Shown here: piece by piece, positions 51,818-62,363 of the stretch | Layout of the letters: each line of letters opens with the position of its first letter | Numbering within the stretch: the first letter of the stretch is position 1 | Assembly (NCBI GenBank): GCA_037178625.1 | Contig: CM074143.1 | Coordinates: forward strand, 248,001 to 312,000 | Reading direction: 5' to 3' | Source of the DNA: Skeletonema tropicum | Lineage: Eukaryota; Bacillariophyta; Thalassiosirophyceae; Thalassiosirales; Thalassiosiraceae | Length of the DNA stretch: 64,000 nucleotides | The notes under the pieces: model-generated | Database searches by the model: none | Told to the model about the DNA's origin: nothing | Seen by the model: only the letters and a program-made list of their open reading frames with translations | Position numbers and translations under genes: made by a program

Positions 51818-52698
51818 CTACGGTGTGGTTGCAGCCTCTTCCATCAAGCGTTTATGTTCTTCTTTGTAGCAAACAATTTTTAAGATTAAAACCCCAATCC
51901 AAAGTCGTATCTCCCAGGTCTTATCTCCCTCAACATTATAAGAATGGGTATCATCATAATCATCATCATTATCATCCAACCATCGCCAGCATGTGCAGTT
52001 TGAAGAGTGTGATTGATTGAACGAATGTTTTCATTCATAGCATCTCTCCATTTCTCCAGTTGCAAGGCGGCGAAAGTTTCATGTAGTTCTCCCTCAATCA
52101 GATCAAAGTGCTTCAAAGCAACGCAACCTGTGAATATATCATCATTCGTAAACAATCCATTTTTCGATGGGATGGTGATTCGTTCAAGAGAGCGGCATTT
52201 ATAAAATGCCGCTTCCTCGATTGTCTCCAGGTTATTGCCGAATTTCACATCCGTCAGAACTTGACATTTGCTGAATACATAACTCTCAACAGTCTTGACG
52301 GATGGCAGGTTGATGCTCCTTAGAGATTCACAAAACTGGAATGCGCAATCCTTGATTATTTCCAGCTTGCCACATTCCACATCCGCCAGGGCTGTACATT
52401 CAACGAATGCATCACCCTCTGCAATTTTGACGCCAGGCATGATTAATCGTTTCAAGGAATAGCATTGATAGAATGCCTCTTCCTCAATATTTTCCACATC
52501 TTCATGACAGACGACTTCGATGATTTTTTGATGATCAAAGAAGGCACGTCCACGAACTTTTTTGACGGCCACAAAGATATGTGTCACATCAAAAGGAACA
52601 AATTCCTGTCCATTAAGGCGGTTATGATGCTTATTTTTTTCTACTATTCCTACGTTGAAAGCAACTATTAGAAAGTAATCCCAATAAAGGCGTTTCAT
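51818..52698 (-). pseudogene. BspA-like leucine-rich-repeat (LRR_5) protein, C-terminal frameshift
   Basis: The first ATG in frame is at 52698. The protein has about six BspA-type LRRs of ~23 residues (IEEEAFYQCYSLKRLIMPGV, IIKDCAFQFCESLRSINLPS, IEEAAFYKCRSLERITIPS), then FAALQLEKWRDAMNENIRS, a segment typical of the large diatom family. The open frame then runs through a GATGAT-type microsatellite as MIMMMIMM and ends at 51886. In another frame, the same DNA continues past the microsatellite as an Asp-rich run, then GDKTWEIRLWIGVLILKI and YKEEHKRLM, ending at 51818. That resembles the usual family C-terminus (from memory). So one indel near 51970-51995 separates the tail. Diatom BspA-LRR proteins form a very large family, role unknown. 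Confidence 0.72.
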
Positions 52699-52734
52699 CC
52701 ACCACCACTTAGATCGGCACCATGATAAAAGCAA

Positions 52735-53057
52735 CCCCTATGGCAGCATCAGCGTACTAGCCAGCCAAGGCATCATATTAACTCTCTTCCACTGCTGCTT
52801 AAATATCGACCCCATCTACAACGTGAATGCGCAGTTTGTGTTCGACAAGCTATCGCAGCGTCTTCTAAATTATCCCTCCCACGATCACCTTCGAATCGGG
52901 TCTCCACCGCCGTTTCCGCTGTTTGCTGCTGGACGAGTAACATAAACCACAGCATCAGCGCCATCCTCTTCGTGGAAATTGCGGAACTGTATTGTGATTA
53001 AAATTCCGCCTTTTGTATGCGACAAGCGCCGCCACTCTTTTCAATCATTTCGATCAA
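52735..53057. other. Intergenic, no gene seen
   Basis: About 320 bp between the BspA-like gene and the OB-like remnant. Only short open frames. Confidence 0.35.
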
Positions 53058-54010
53058 ATGGAGAAGTCGTCACAAGATGGTGCAGCCGCTGATGCGGCGA
53101 AAAAGCAGTCTAAAAAGAAAGTTAATATACTAGCGACAAAGCAAGCCAAGATCCATGAAGAGTTTCAAAAATTACTTCGTACAATATTGACCAAACCGCA
53201 ACTGTGGCTTAAGGAACCATTGCGATATCTCAGGAATTTTGTCCTTACGGTATCAAAGGGGAAAGATCGACACAAGTTTCCCATTGATGAGGGGGATGAG
53301 TCTCTTCCGGTCACCAAGGAAGAGGAACAATCAACAGCAATAACGAAAAATTTTATAAAGACCTTGGCAGCAGGTAGCAATCTTCCAGAGGACACAGATC
53401 CAGTTCTCTTTGTATTATCGCGGAAGACTGGCTTCCATGACCATGTGAGTCACAGAGAGTACCAAAAACAAAAAGTGAAATTGACACACCTCACATTAGT
53501 AGATGGTGACAACAACAGAATTCATGCTCGGTTGGCAACTCATCTTGCTGACGTTGGAAGGCAATTGATCGAGGGAGACATTATCAAGCTCGCATTATTC
53601 ACCCCTCTTACATTCATGTGAATGAAGGCTCTCCATTGATGCCAGCACTATTCATCTTACAATACACTCAGGTAGGACACGCTCCAGTCCCTTTGGACAC
53701 GCACCCCATGCTTTGCTGCTCTGTTGGGAATCAACCTACTGAAGAAGTGGAGCCGATGTATAATATTCCGGATCCGCTTACTCAAGACCCGCCAGAGTGC
53801 ACGTTTGAGAAACGGCTGTGCAGAAAGTTTGGTGTTAATTTCATTGGTCGGTGCATCTGCGAAGAAATACCTGTTGAGAAGCGGAATTTGGATATAATTG
53901 CAGAAGATTGTTATCTTATCAATGCTTCCGATGGTGTCGGTAAGTTACAGGATTTTGGTGTTGGTAATTTTTGCCACAAGACGTGCTTCTTTACCTGCCT
54001 CACTGCTTGA
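53058..54010 (+). pseudogene. Remnant of a multicopy diatom ORF, possible OB-fold (RPA-like) segment
   Basis: Two frames read in sequence. The first (ATG at 53058) has a Lys-rich start, a segment FQKLLRTILTKPQLWLKEPLRY, quoted in part (LLRTILTKPQLWLKEPL), and HADVGRQ-like HLADVGRQLIEGDIIKLALF, and it stops at 53621. The next frame continues at 53618 with VNEGSPLMPALFILQYTQVG, then CTFEKRLCRKFGVNFIGRCI and CEEIPVEKRNLDIIAEDC. A single-base indel at 53616-53620 separates them. The strand-rich piece around the junction suggests an OB fold like replication protein A. From memory the Cys block recurs in many diatom copies. The 3' end is cut off after about codon 110 of the second frame. Confidence 0.5.
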
Positions 54011-54057
54011 GCGCTCTTTATTTCTCTTCCGTTTCTTGCCATTTTGCATCAACCTCA

Positions 54058-54501
54058 TCACTTCAATTTCAGTGCCCCCCAAGTTGAGTAGTCGAGACAA
54101 CTCATCTGGTATGCTCTTGTTAGACCCGCTCCATCTATACTCCCAGGTCCTTGGGCAACACTATGACTTCGTCCGTCGCTATCAGTAAATAATATATCTC
54201 CAATGTAATTGGGCACAGCTCTTGCAGCACTGTTGTGCTCACGCATATTTTCTGTCATGCGTTTCTCAGTCGAGCCTTCAATTGCCTGCCGCACTATATT
54301 CTCTTGATGCAATATGTTGCGGTAATCACTTGTTTTTACACCAACACACGCCAGAAATTCAACGATTTTATTCAAATTGATTCCCACTTCGCGAGCAGCC
54401 TTCACGATCCGCATATTCAACTCAGGCGTTGATCGCTCATGATGTCGTCCCTTCTCCACTACACCTGACTTTGACCATTCGCAGTTTTTGTGGCAGAACA
54501 T
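54058..54501 (-). pseudogene. DDE transposase-like fragment
   Basis: 148-codon frame: CHKNCEWSK at the start, then TPELNMRIVKAAREVGINL, FLACVGVKTSDYRNILHQEN, EKRMTENMREHN, GDILFTDSDGRSHSVAQGPG and SIDGAGLTRAYQ. The SIDGAG block preceded by GDI.F.D.DG matches, from memory, a multicopy transposase-like family in diatoms in which this Asp would be catalytic. The sequence diverges immediately after TRAYQ, so everything downstream is lost. Not functional. Confidence 0.55.
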
Positions 54502-54595
54502 TTCATTGCTTCTTTTTCTAACAGTGCTGTTGTCGCTATTAATATTTTATCAGAGTTGCAGTCGACACACATATCTGTCGATGTTGCTACATCTT

Positions 54596-55188
54596 TCACC
54601 ACTGAAAATGGATTGGGACGAACCACATGATGAGACGAATATTAGAATTACAAATGAGGAGTATGAGAAAAGGATAAAACTTCAATACAAACAACTCACA
54701 ACATATTTCCCCGCTCTCAACATCTTTCTTTGGTTTCTTGACCCGGTTTGACTCTGTATTCAGCTTTTTTAATAGTTGCTGAGCAGCAGCAACCTGATGA
54801 AATAAATTTTTCTTTGGCATGGGGATAATATTACCATCGATCCGTTGTTCTTTCGGTGACTCCTTCCTGAACTTGCTCGGCCGGAAGAATGCTGTAGATT
54901 GATAATAACGCTTTTCCAGAAGGCCATGTTTGTTATGGCTTCGTGTTGCATTGTTTACATCATCCATTTGTAGAGAGGAGTCGACCCCACAACGTACAAG
55001 CCGCTCCCTCATCTCCGATACAGTCACCCAATACTTTCCAAATTCGTCAGGAAAAGTATGGTAGAGCAGTATAATAGCATTCATGGCTGTACTACTGAGT
55101 TTCAAGTCGTCATTTTTGGCGAAGGTCTTCGAATAAACCATCGTGAGAACGATGCGGCAAATATTAATTACGCTGAGGTGAGGGCAGA
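54596..55188 (-). pseudogene. Unidentified coding-like remnant
   Basis: Minus-strand open frame that starts inside the antisense of a LINE tail, so its start is not original. Readable parts include FPDEFGKYWVTVSEMRERLV, RCGVDSSLQMDDVNNATRSH and VAAAQQLLKKLNTESNRVKK. After about 54735 the plus strand reads more protein-like (MDWDEPHDETNIRITNEEYE at 54607 onward), so the two strands compete here. I recognise no family. It may belong to the same decayed element as the adjacent transposase fragment. Confidence 0.3.
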
Positions 55189-55266
55189 AGAAGACTCCAA
55201 TTGTTGGTTCAATGATGTCTAGGTAGCGATAATGCAACATTTACCTAATTTCCTAAGTGATATGAG
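55189..55266 (+). mobile_element. 5'-truncated LINE tail
   Basis: About 76 bp identical to the 3' end of the LINE at 27176-27251 (GAAGACTCCAATTG... to ...AAGTGATATGA). The abrupt 5' cut and shared 3' end are what incomplete target-primed reverse transcription leaves. It shows the same LINE family has inserted twice in this window and fixes the LINE 3' terminus. Confidence 0.85.
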
Positions 55267-56187
55267 GTGCCGTCGAAGTTTGGTAGAGCATCACGAGTAT
55301 CGTGGTGGAGACACGCAATCGCTCGTCGGATAGTAATGCCAACAATAAACAAGCATATCGATACTCAATCCAATGAGGAGGTCATTGGCACGTAAACGTC
55401 GTTAATGCCCATGCACAGGGAGGTCAAGATTGGGGGAGAGATTACCGGGTGCAGTGGAGGGCGGGGGCTGCGTTGAATAGTTATAATGATGTATCCCCAA
55501 TGGCCTTGTCGCATAATATTTGGCGTTTAAGGAATCGGAGGCGATTGGCTTCGCGGAAATGGCACAGGCGTGTAATTATCTTTGGCAGCGGCAGAGTTAC
55601 CACTATGTAGGAGTGCAGCGGAATAACATGGTGGCCATCGTGGTTTTGAGATTTTAGAGTGGAGATGGATTTTGACTCGACTACTTCTACATACGGAGGA
55701 ATAGTACGAAAATAAGCATCATAACCGCCTTAAACACACTTCAGAAGTTTCATGATACCTACAATAACCTCTTTTGGGGTTTAGGTTATATGCTACGCAC
55801 GTGTGTCATCAAAAATGCTGCATGTCAAAGGTCAACTTCCTACGCGGTTCACACCTCGCGTAATTTGACGTTTAACGCCTCTCTTCATTTTTCTTCATTT
55901 TTGTCATATTACACAGTACGATAGTGCGACACATAAAGACACGTAATCAGCAAGTTCGTCATAGTTACTTACTGTCTACACTTTTGGACCGCGTCAAGAG
56001 ACGCTAACCATCGTCGTGAACCGTCATGGCCCTTGAAGTTCCAACGCCACATCTACAGCCCCAAGCTACAAGATCGTTGAAAGAAAAGAGCAAAGCGACA
56101 TGATGTGCATTGTTTGGCTGACTGATATGATAAGTAGATGCTGAATAGATTAAAATTCCTGTCACATCCTCTATAATAATAATAATA
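55267..56187. other. Intergenic, no gene seen
   Basis: About 920 bp without a convincing coding frame, RNA gene or repeat. The right part likely holds the promoter of the gene at 56188. Confidence 0.4.
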
Positions 56188-59055
56188 ATGTCGGGCCCGC
56201 CTCAGTCCGAAAAGCCGGCCTCAGCCGCAGCAATGGACGCTCTGGATCTGGATGATTTGTTTCTGGAGGGAGACGATGGTCCGTCTCTTTTCGAGGACAT
56301 GGAAATCGACTTGGGCGACATGGGAAACATTTTTGATGCACCGAGCAATGTTGCTGCATCCTCTGGACCGACGGCTGCCTCTTTTAACAATGTTGGAGGG
56401 GGCAATGTGCTCGCTCAAGAATTTGGACGGCAGAACATCACTGCCAGTCAAGGAAAGCGAGATCGGAAACGGGTCAGGACGGCCAAGACAAATCCACATC
56501 TTCTCGCCGCCGCCGAACAGGAGGGATCGGAATCGGCCCAAAAGCGACAGTCGGCGATTCAGAAAGAGTTGCAGAGATTGCAGGACTCCAGTGACGTGAC
56601 AATGTTTGGGGACACTACCAACTCCAAGAGGAAACGACGACGCAGCAAGAAAAATCAAGAACATGATGACGAAACCAACAAACACAAAGATAAGGAGGGG
56701 GAATCCGCTGGGAAAGTGGCATCTAAAAAGAAGAGGCGAAACAGTTCCAAGGTGACCAATACGCAGCAACTAGATGCGGCGCCGACGCCTCAAACCACCG
56801 CCCAACAGCCGCAGTTGCAGCAACAGCAGCAAGCTCTGCAGCAAATTTTCCATCAAATGAAACCGGACCAACAAGAGAGGCTGAAAAAAAAGGCAGAGGC
56901 CATGGGATTGAATATTTTTGCTGCATCGTCGTCTACCTCTCCCACAATGCAAAGTCAGTTGTCACAAGGCAATCTCATCCATCCGCAGTATAATATCAAC
57001 GATTGCGGATTGAAACCCTCCACCACCTTTTATCCGTTTTGTGCATTACCTCCGGAATTAGATATCAAGAGAGGTCAGAGGGTTTTCCCTGTGTTGGAAA
57101 AGATTAACGCCACCTCTGCTCCTACGTCTCATCACCATCACAACAATAATACCGATGATAACCAGTCGTCACAGCACTCATCAATCTCTACAAATATTAC
57201 CGCTACCAGTCCTCTCTTCACCCTCTTTCATCAACACCTTGGCCTCATCCAAAATAGCGACCGAGGCATTTCAGATCTCGCCGAGGCAGTCAAGCTCACG
57301 CACACTTCCATGACGAAAGAGGGCGGAAAGAAGCGAATGGCACAAGAGTTATCCAAACTCTTGGCACAGTGTCTGAAACAATCGGTCTTTATTAAGCAGA
57401 ATTTGTCCAATTTGGAATCATTTGTCAAGGGAGAAGGGAAGGAAGGACGTTGGAGTGATGCAGATATTCAAAGTTTGTTCCCAGATCAGAAATCGAAAGC
57501 GAGTACTTCTTCTGCGGCAGCGTCCTCGTCTCTTACTTCCGGTGTGGGCATTAACAACACAGATAAGACCTCGCAAACTTCAAAGCGAGGGACTTCCAAT
57601 GCCTCAACAAACGGTGGTCCCACCATTTCAGTCAGGGTCAAGGTTCGTGTGCCCGGATGGAGAGATAAGAGTGGGGCGAGATTGGTTGCAAAGCTTTCCT
57701 GTCCTCCGGGGTGGAAGGCGGCTATGAATAGGGAAAATCTTAAGGCTGAAGCGAAGCTGAAGGCGTCTTCTTCTGAACATGTCCCCCCTCCTCCTCCGAC
57801 TACTACTACTACTACTACTACTACTACGCCGACATCAACCACAAGCACCAAGTCTTCTACGTCACGAAAACGAAAGGCCAAGGAAAGTTCAGCTTCTACT
57901 ACACCAGCAACTAGCAAGAGTGCTGTTTCTGCAGGACCTACCTCAAAAATTGCAATTCCATTCGTTTCCGCCGTTGATTCGGTAACACCGAAACAAGGTC
58001 AAGAACACCAAGACTCCTCAATCCTTCATAATCTCTACACCAAAATTCTCCGCCCATCCGTATCGCCTTCGCAGCGTCGTGAGCTCCTCGCAAGTGAAAT
58101 TTCTTCGACTCTTTCCAAGTTGGAGAATGCCAGATTGACTCAACAGTGGACGAGGGCACGGAAACTTCAAGTTCAAATGAAGGCATTGCAATCAGTTTAC
58201 AAGGATGACATTGATATTGTCCCTGATATGTGCAATACCATTGGAATGTGGAGGTGGATGGAGCATACTAACTATTTCAAAGACATTGAGGGAGAGGAAG
58301 AAGTGTACCAAGAGTTGAAAGATTGCCTGCATGAGAGAAAAGAGGAGGAAATGTTTGAATCAAAGGGAAGAATTTCGGAAGAGGGCACGCTTTGGGGCAG
58401 TACTCAGTTGTCAGATCCACGGCGTGTCTCTACTTCTTCTTCTTCCATGGATGGTAATGAAGATGATAGAAAAGATGGAGATGGACTGAGACATGATATC
58501 GAGCCAACTCCATTATTTGATCGACTGCAGTCTTTGTTAGTTGAGGTTGATGGCAGCGATGATGACGACGACGACGATGGAATTGCCAGCCTGCCGCAAT
58601 TTTCTTCTGACCAATTCATCAATGGACCAGCTGGCGATAATCATAAGGGCGACATGAAATTGATTGATGTATCTGCGTTGACTCTTGACCAACGTACTTA
58701 CATTCAACTCCGTGCCGCTGGTCTTATTGATTCCAAAATACCTCCTTCGTCAGTTCTCAAAGGGGCGTCGAATGCGGCAGCATCCACAAGTGAAAAAGAA
58801 GGTGAATCCATCGATCTTATCTTAAAGAAGATGAAAATACGCTTGTCACATCTGCAATCCGACAGTAACAATTCGAAAGTCACAGCCCTCCAGCGTATGG
58901 CATTGTGCCACGTCGAGCAAGCTCCAGAACGGAAACAGAGAGAACGTGAGGAGGATAGCATTCTGACTAAATACAAACAGCTCCAAAAGTCCCAGAAGGA
59001 GCAGAAGGACGAGAAAAAGAGATCGTCTAGTAGAGCACGGTCTGGATCGGACTAA
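56188..59055 (+). CDS. Nuclear Lys/Ser-rich conserved hypothetical protein
   Basis: Single exon, 955 aa. The acidic N-terminus (MDALDLDDLFLEGDD, FEDMEIDLGDMGNIF) resembles an activation region. Strong nuclear signals follow (GKRDRKRVR, SKRKRRRSKKN, SKKKRR), then a poly-Q stretch. At ~270-300 is a compact segment (YNINDCGLKPSTTFYPFCAL). A Ser/Thr-rich linker with a Thr run lies at ~540-560. The best-conserved-looking part is C-terminal: ILRPSVSPSQRRELLASEIS, LTQQWTRARKLQVQMKALQS, LTLDQRTYIQLRAAGLIDSK, DLILKKMKIRLSHLQSD and SILTKYKQLQKSQKEQK. That last set is loosely reminiscent of the C-terminal region of Ada3/Ngg1 (SAGA coactivator subunit), but this is a weak guess. Confidence 0.7.
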   Translation: MSGPPQSEKPASAAAMDALDLDDLFLEGDDGPSLFEDMEIDLGDMGNIFDAPSNVAASSGPTAASFNNVGGGNVLAQEFGRQNITASQGKRDRKRVRTAKTNPHLLAAAEQEGSESAQKRQSAIQKELQRLQDSSDVTMFGDTTNSKRKRRRSKKNQEHDDETNKHKDKEGESAGKVASKKKRRNSSKVTNTQQLDAAPTPQTTAQQPQLQQQQQALQQIFHQMKPDQQERLKKKAEAMGLNIFAASSSTSPTMQSQLSQGNLIHPQYNINDCGLKPSTTFYPFCALPPELDIKRGQRVFPVLEKINATSAPTSHHHHNNNTDDNQSSQHSSISTNITATSPLFTLFHQHLGLIQNSDRGISDLAEAVKLTHTSMTKEGGKKRMAQELSKLLAQCLKQSVFIKQNLSNLESFVKGEGKEGRWSDADIQSLFPDQKSKASTSSAAASSSLTSGVGINNTDKTSQTSKRGTSNASTNGGPTISVRVKVRVPGWRDKSGARLVAKLSCPPGWKAAMNRENLKAEAKLKASSSEHVPPPPPTTTTTTTTTTPTSTTSTKSSTSRKRKAKESSASTTPATSKSAVSAGPTSKIAIPFVSAVDSVTPKQGQEHQDSSILHNLYTKILRPSVSPSQRRELLASEISSTLSKLENARLTQQWTRARKLQVQMKALQSVYKDDIDIVPDMCNTIGMWRWMEHTNYFKDIEGEEEVYQELKDCLHERKEEEMFESKGRISEEGTLWGSTQLSDPRRVSTSSSSMDGNEDDRKDGDGLRHDIEPTPLFDRLQSLLVEVDGSDDDDDDDGIASLPQFSSDQFINGPAGDNHKGDMKLIDVSALTLDQRTYIQLRAAGLIDSKIPPSSVLKGASNAAASTSEKEGESIDLILKKMKIRLSHLQSDSNNSKVTALQRMALCHVEQAPERKQREREEDSILTKYKQLQKSQKEQKDEKKRSSSRARSGSD

Positions 59056-59319
59056 GTTTGATAGGGAAGAGTAGCTTTTCTGGAGGTTCTGAAGAGAACA
59101 TCTTGGCAATACGATGTTTTCGGCTGTACAATATGAATATGTGATGCGCTATCCAAAAAACAACTTAATTTTATTAGCTCAATGTTTATGTACGTTACAT
59201 CTAGTTATCAAGACAGTACTCATAGTACCAGAGCGTCTGTTGTAGTGGGTATCCTCCTCCACCATTGTTTTTGTTATTTATAGAGTCGTTGATAGCTTGT
59301 ATCAAATCGCAACTGCCAA
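59056..59319. other. Convergent spacer
   Basis: About 260 bp of AT-rich 3' flanking sequence. No feature recognised. Confidence 0.35.
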
Positions 59320-59912
59320 TCATTCAATGATGTAACATCCGATTGATGCAAACCTGTTGTGCTGCTGTCGCTTCATCACCCACTTGAACAGCATCGGCTG
59401 ATGATCTGAGGCGTGGAGTGACAACAATTCATCCGCTACATAATTACGATGCACATACAGTGTGGCAAGTAATAAAAGGGCTGATCCAAATATAAAGCTG
59501 ACGAGGATAGAAGCTGCGAATGACACATCTTTTGAGAGTACATCTGCTTTCCCCATCGTGGCGGAAACAAGGTTTACGCTGGTAATATGCCTGTGGTGCA
59601 AGGATTGCCAAGAGCAATAAGGATTCGTTAGAAAAAAGGAGAAGAAATCGCATAGGGTTTCCATGTCGATATGCAGATAGGGTTTTCATGTCGATAAGTA
59701 GGTGGTGTAAATCCTGTTGTATTGAGTAGCCCCTCAAGGCTGTCTTCGAACAATGAATCCCTTCCTCCTATCCTCACTAAAATTCATCACATATCTCCAT
59801 ACACCATCGAACAACACGAGATTGGCAACAGTTCACGAACTTACTTGGTAGCTGAGCTTGCACCAGAGCCAGAGCGAGGCAAGTATTGATTGCAGCCGCC
59901 TCCTTGACACAT
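59320..59912 (-). CDS. Small single-pass membrane protein, two exons (108 aa)
   Basis: Exon 1 is 59912-59845 (MCQGGGCNQYLPRSGSGASS) and exon 2 is 59578-59320, joined by a 266-bp GT-AG intron whose phases match (an Asn codon is split). Exon 2 has one strong membrane helix (FAASILVSFIFGSALLLLATLYV) followed by a positively charged tail (VMKRQQHNRF). The protein is too small and featureless to name. The phase match and the clean GTAAGT donor support the model, but transcript evidence is lacking. Confidence 0.5.
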
Positions 59913-60385
59913 TATTAGAGAGGCGTTATTCTGATTTATGTGTGAGAGCAGAATGAAAACTCGAAGCGCACTCGACACAAACGAGAAGATGAAGCAAAAC
60001 GTTACACGGATCTGTGCACAATGACTTTGCAAAAATGTAATGACCCCATCGATGACCCTTCTAATTTGGGCATAAAGACTCAAAAAGTATCCGTACGCGC
60101 TATGTATTTCCACAAATTTCCACACCATTCTGGATACTTTCTGGATATAACTTATTCCCGAAGAGACATAACAGCTGTCCCGATGTGACATTGTACACTT
60201 TCTATGACTTCGTGACCCGGTACCTTGCGTCGTGACCCGGTACCTTTTACAATTCTACGACCAAAAACACACCGTCAGCATTGCGGCCGCATCACACACA
60301 CAACATCTCCATTCACTAATAACCCCATGCCATTAAGTATGTAAGCCAGCCATAATAAAGCATCAGCAGACTCAACAAAGCAACC
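59913..60385. promoter_or_regulatory. Divergent promoter region with a duplicated 16-mer
   Basis: Between two divergent genes. CGTGACCCGGTACCTT occurs twice, at 60211-60226 and 60231-60246, 20 bp apart and in the same direction. It may be a paired factor-binding site about 140 bp upstream of the gene at 60386. No coding seen. Confidence 0.4.
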
Positions 60386-61243
60386 ATGGCGCCGCAGCAA
60401 CCAGTAGACTTTGATGAATGGGACGACGATGAAATGATCGTTCCCTCCGCACGAATTGTCATCAGTTCTTGTCCGCCGCAGAGCCAAGAAGATTGCGATT
60501 GCGAACTTGGGGAGGCCCGGTCATCTTCATCTGCTGCACACAAATCACCTTTAATGACTCATAAGAAACTGCTACCGCCAAGCATACTCCGTCAACGATT
60601 GAGCCCAGCGCAGCAGGAAGTTTCATTATCGTCGCCGCCACCGCACTGGCCGAAACGCCAGCGGGTTCATTTCGCTGACGGACCCCGCAGGACAATTTCA
60701 TCATCACCGCCATCAGTAGTAACTGCCATTTATTATCGCCCACGAACACCAATCGCGGAGGTTCCTTCATTGTATTACAGCGCATTGGACGTGAAGAGCT
60801 TCAAGAGAGAGTTCAGGGCCTTGCTGCGAAGTCAAAAGTTGGCACGACAGCGATTACAACAAAATTCGGAGGAACGTTTGTCAGCAACGGATATCTCAGA
60901 TGCTGCTAATTCACAAGAGAGAACCACAACCGTTCAGCACCATGATAACTCATTTTGGAGAAGCAAGGTCACACGCTGGTCTGCTCAAACAAAGGCCTCG
61001 TCCGTGGCTGTCGCTGAACCTGAGCCGCCCTCTTCTACAATTAAAGCATCTAGCCAAATCAACGACGATTGCGAAGATGACGTTGACTCTCCATCATCTG
61101 GTCAAGGTGGAATATTCTCATCTGTCTTCGATGTAGCTCGTGAGGCTGCTTCGTTATTCGGCACATCAAATGGTAGTAGCGCATACTACCAAAGAGATAA
61201 GGCTCCACAACATCACCTGATCGATACGCTCTATCTCTTTTAA
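60386..61243 (+). CDS. Conserved hypothetical diatom protein
   Basis: Single exon, 285 aa. Acidic start (DFDEWDDDEMIVPSARIVI). The central block (~95-150) RQRVHFADGPRR, then IYYRPRTPIAEVPSLYYSAL and DVKSFKREFRALLRSQKLAR fits a pattern I recall in many small diatom proteins: V.F....., then RP.TP..E...LYYS..D...FK.E.R. The rest is Ser-rich with an acidic stretch (NDDCEDDVDSPSSG). No enzyme motif. Function unknown, probably cytosolic or nuclear. Confidence 0.65.
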   Translation: MAPQQPVDFDEWDDDEMIVPSARIVISSCPPQSQEDCDCELGEARSSSSAAHKSPLMTHKKLLPPSILRQRLSPAQQEVSLSSPPPHWPKRQRVHFADGPRRTISSSPPSVVTAIYYRPRTPIAEVPSLYYSALDVKSFKREFRALLRSQKLARQRLQQNSEERLSATDISDAANSQERTTTVQHHDNSFWRSKVTRWSAQTKASSVAVAEPEPPSSTIKASSQINDDCEDDVDSPSSGQGGIFSSVFDVAREAASLFGTSNGSSAYYQRDKAPQHHLIDTLYLF

Positions 61244-61707
61244 CATCCTCTGTAGGCAACACTGTAAAGATAACATTATATAATAGAGAAGAAATTATGA
61301 AATAGATATTCCTCAACAGATATTCATTACCTAAAAGAGCTCTAAAGGTGGCAAAGCTGGACATAGGTTTACCTGCCTTCATCTACAAAACGAAATGAGT
61401 AAATACTTTTTGAGGACAATTGATCTGAGCACAATTAACCTTGATTGACCATGATGAGGCATAAGCTACATACTGTCTGTTGCCGACACTAGAATGATAC
61501 ATGCAATGAATATCTATTGATCTATTGATAGAAGAATAAAACATTTGGAACCAATATGTCTTGTATTTGCAGCAACTGCAACAAATATCAATAAATTTTA
61601 GTGGCAGGGACACCGCTGGAGAAGCAGTAATTAATTAGCCATTACATCAAATGATTTCAGCAATAAAGTTACTTCATGCACCCTTTGTGACCAGTCAACA
61701 GGAGGAG
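61244..61707. other. Intergenic, no gene seen
   Basis: About 460 bp AT-rich. Short open frames on the minus strand carry no recognisable motif. Confidence 0.35.
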
Positions 61708-61918
61708 GCGATGGGCCGATTCAGGATGGAGAGCAGTAAAGAAATCTGCTAGCTCGAGCTTCTGGCACTTAAAACATTCGGCAAAAGGAGTGATGGGCTT
61801 TTCAGATGAGGCAGTGAAGTGATTTGCTGGCTTGTGCTTGTTGCGGCCATGGAGCAAGCGATGGGCCAATTCAGGACGGAGAGCAGTGAAAAACTCCACT
61901 AGCTCAAGCTTCCAGCAC
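61708..61918 (-). repeat. 61-bp direct repeat, 150 bp apart, possibly coding
   Basis: 61708-61768 and 61858-61918 are similar copies exactly 150 bp apart (50 codons). On the minus strand (61923-61669) they read KLELVEFFTALRPELAHRLL and KLELADFFTALHPESAHRLL with an FKCQ/RCWK lead. The frame between them is open. It may be the remains of a tandem-repeat protein. No ATG start is present. Confidence 0.5.
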
Positions 61919-62363
61919 CGCAAAAGACGAAGAGAGAAGACTGTGCAGTTGTTCTTTTTGTGGCCATATCACAGGCTGCCAAAATGACTGCCAAAACAAA
62001 CAAATTTTCTATGATACAACACCTTCATGAGGATTTCAATAGATATTCATTGCGATAAAAGCGTTCTTCATGGCTCATCTTTGTTGATGATTCCAGAGAG
62101 ATCGTCACAATAGAAAAAAAGGTCCGCCAGAAGTAAGGAGCGAACAAACAAGTACACGATACAACAAATAGAAGGGAGCAGCATTTGAAGTCATTTGGAG
62201 AAAAAAAGTTGAAGGAGGATCTGTCATATTCAAATTGAGTGAGAGAGGAAAACCGAAACAAAAAAATATTGAAATTTGAGGGAGGAATGCCAGTTTTGGC
62301 AAAGCAACGCTTCACTTCCTGAAAAATCAATGAACACGTACTAGCCTTCATCAATGCTTGCTA

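Noticed and set aside
62025..62354. 109-codon minus-strand frame (KRCFAKTGIPPSNFN)
   Set aside because: A faint resemblance to transposase text only; AT-rich, Phe-heavy and without support nearby.
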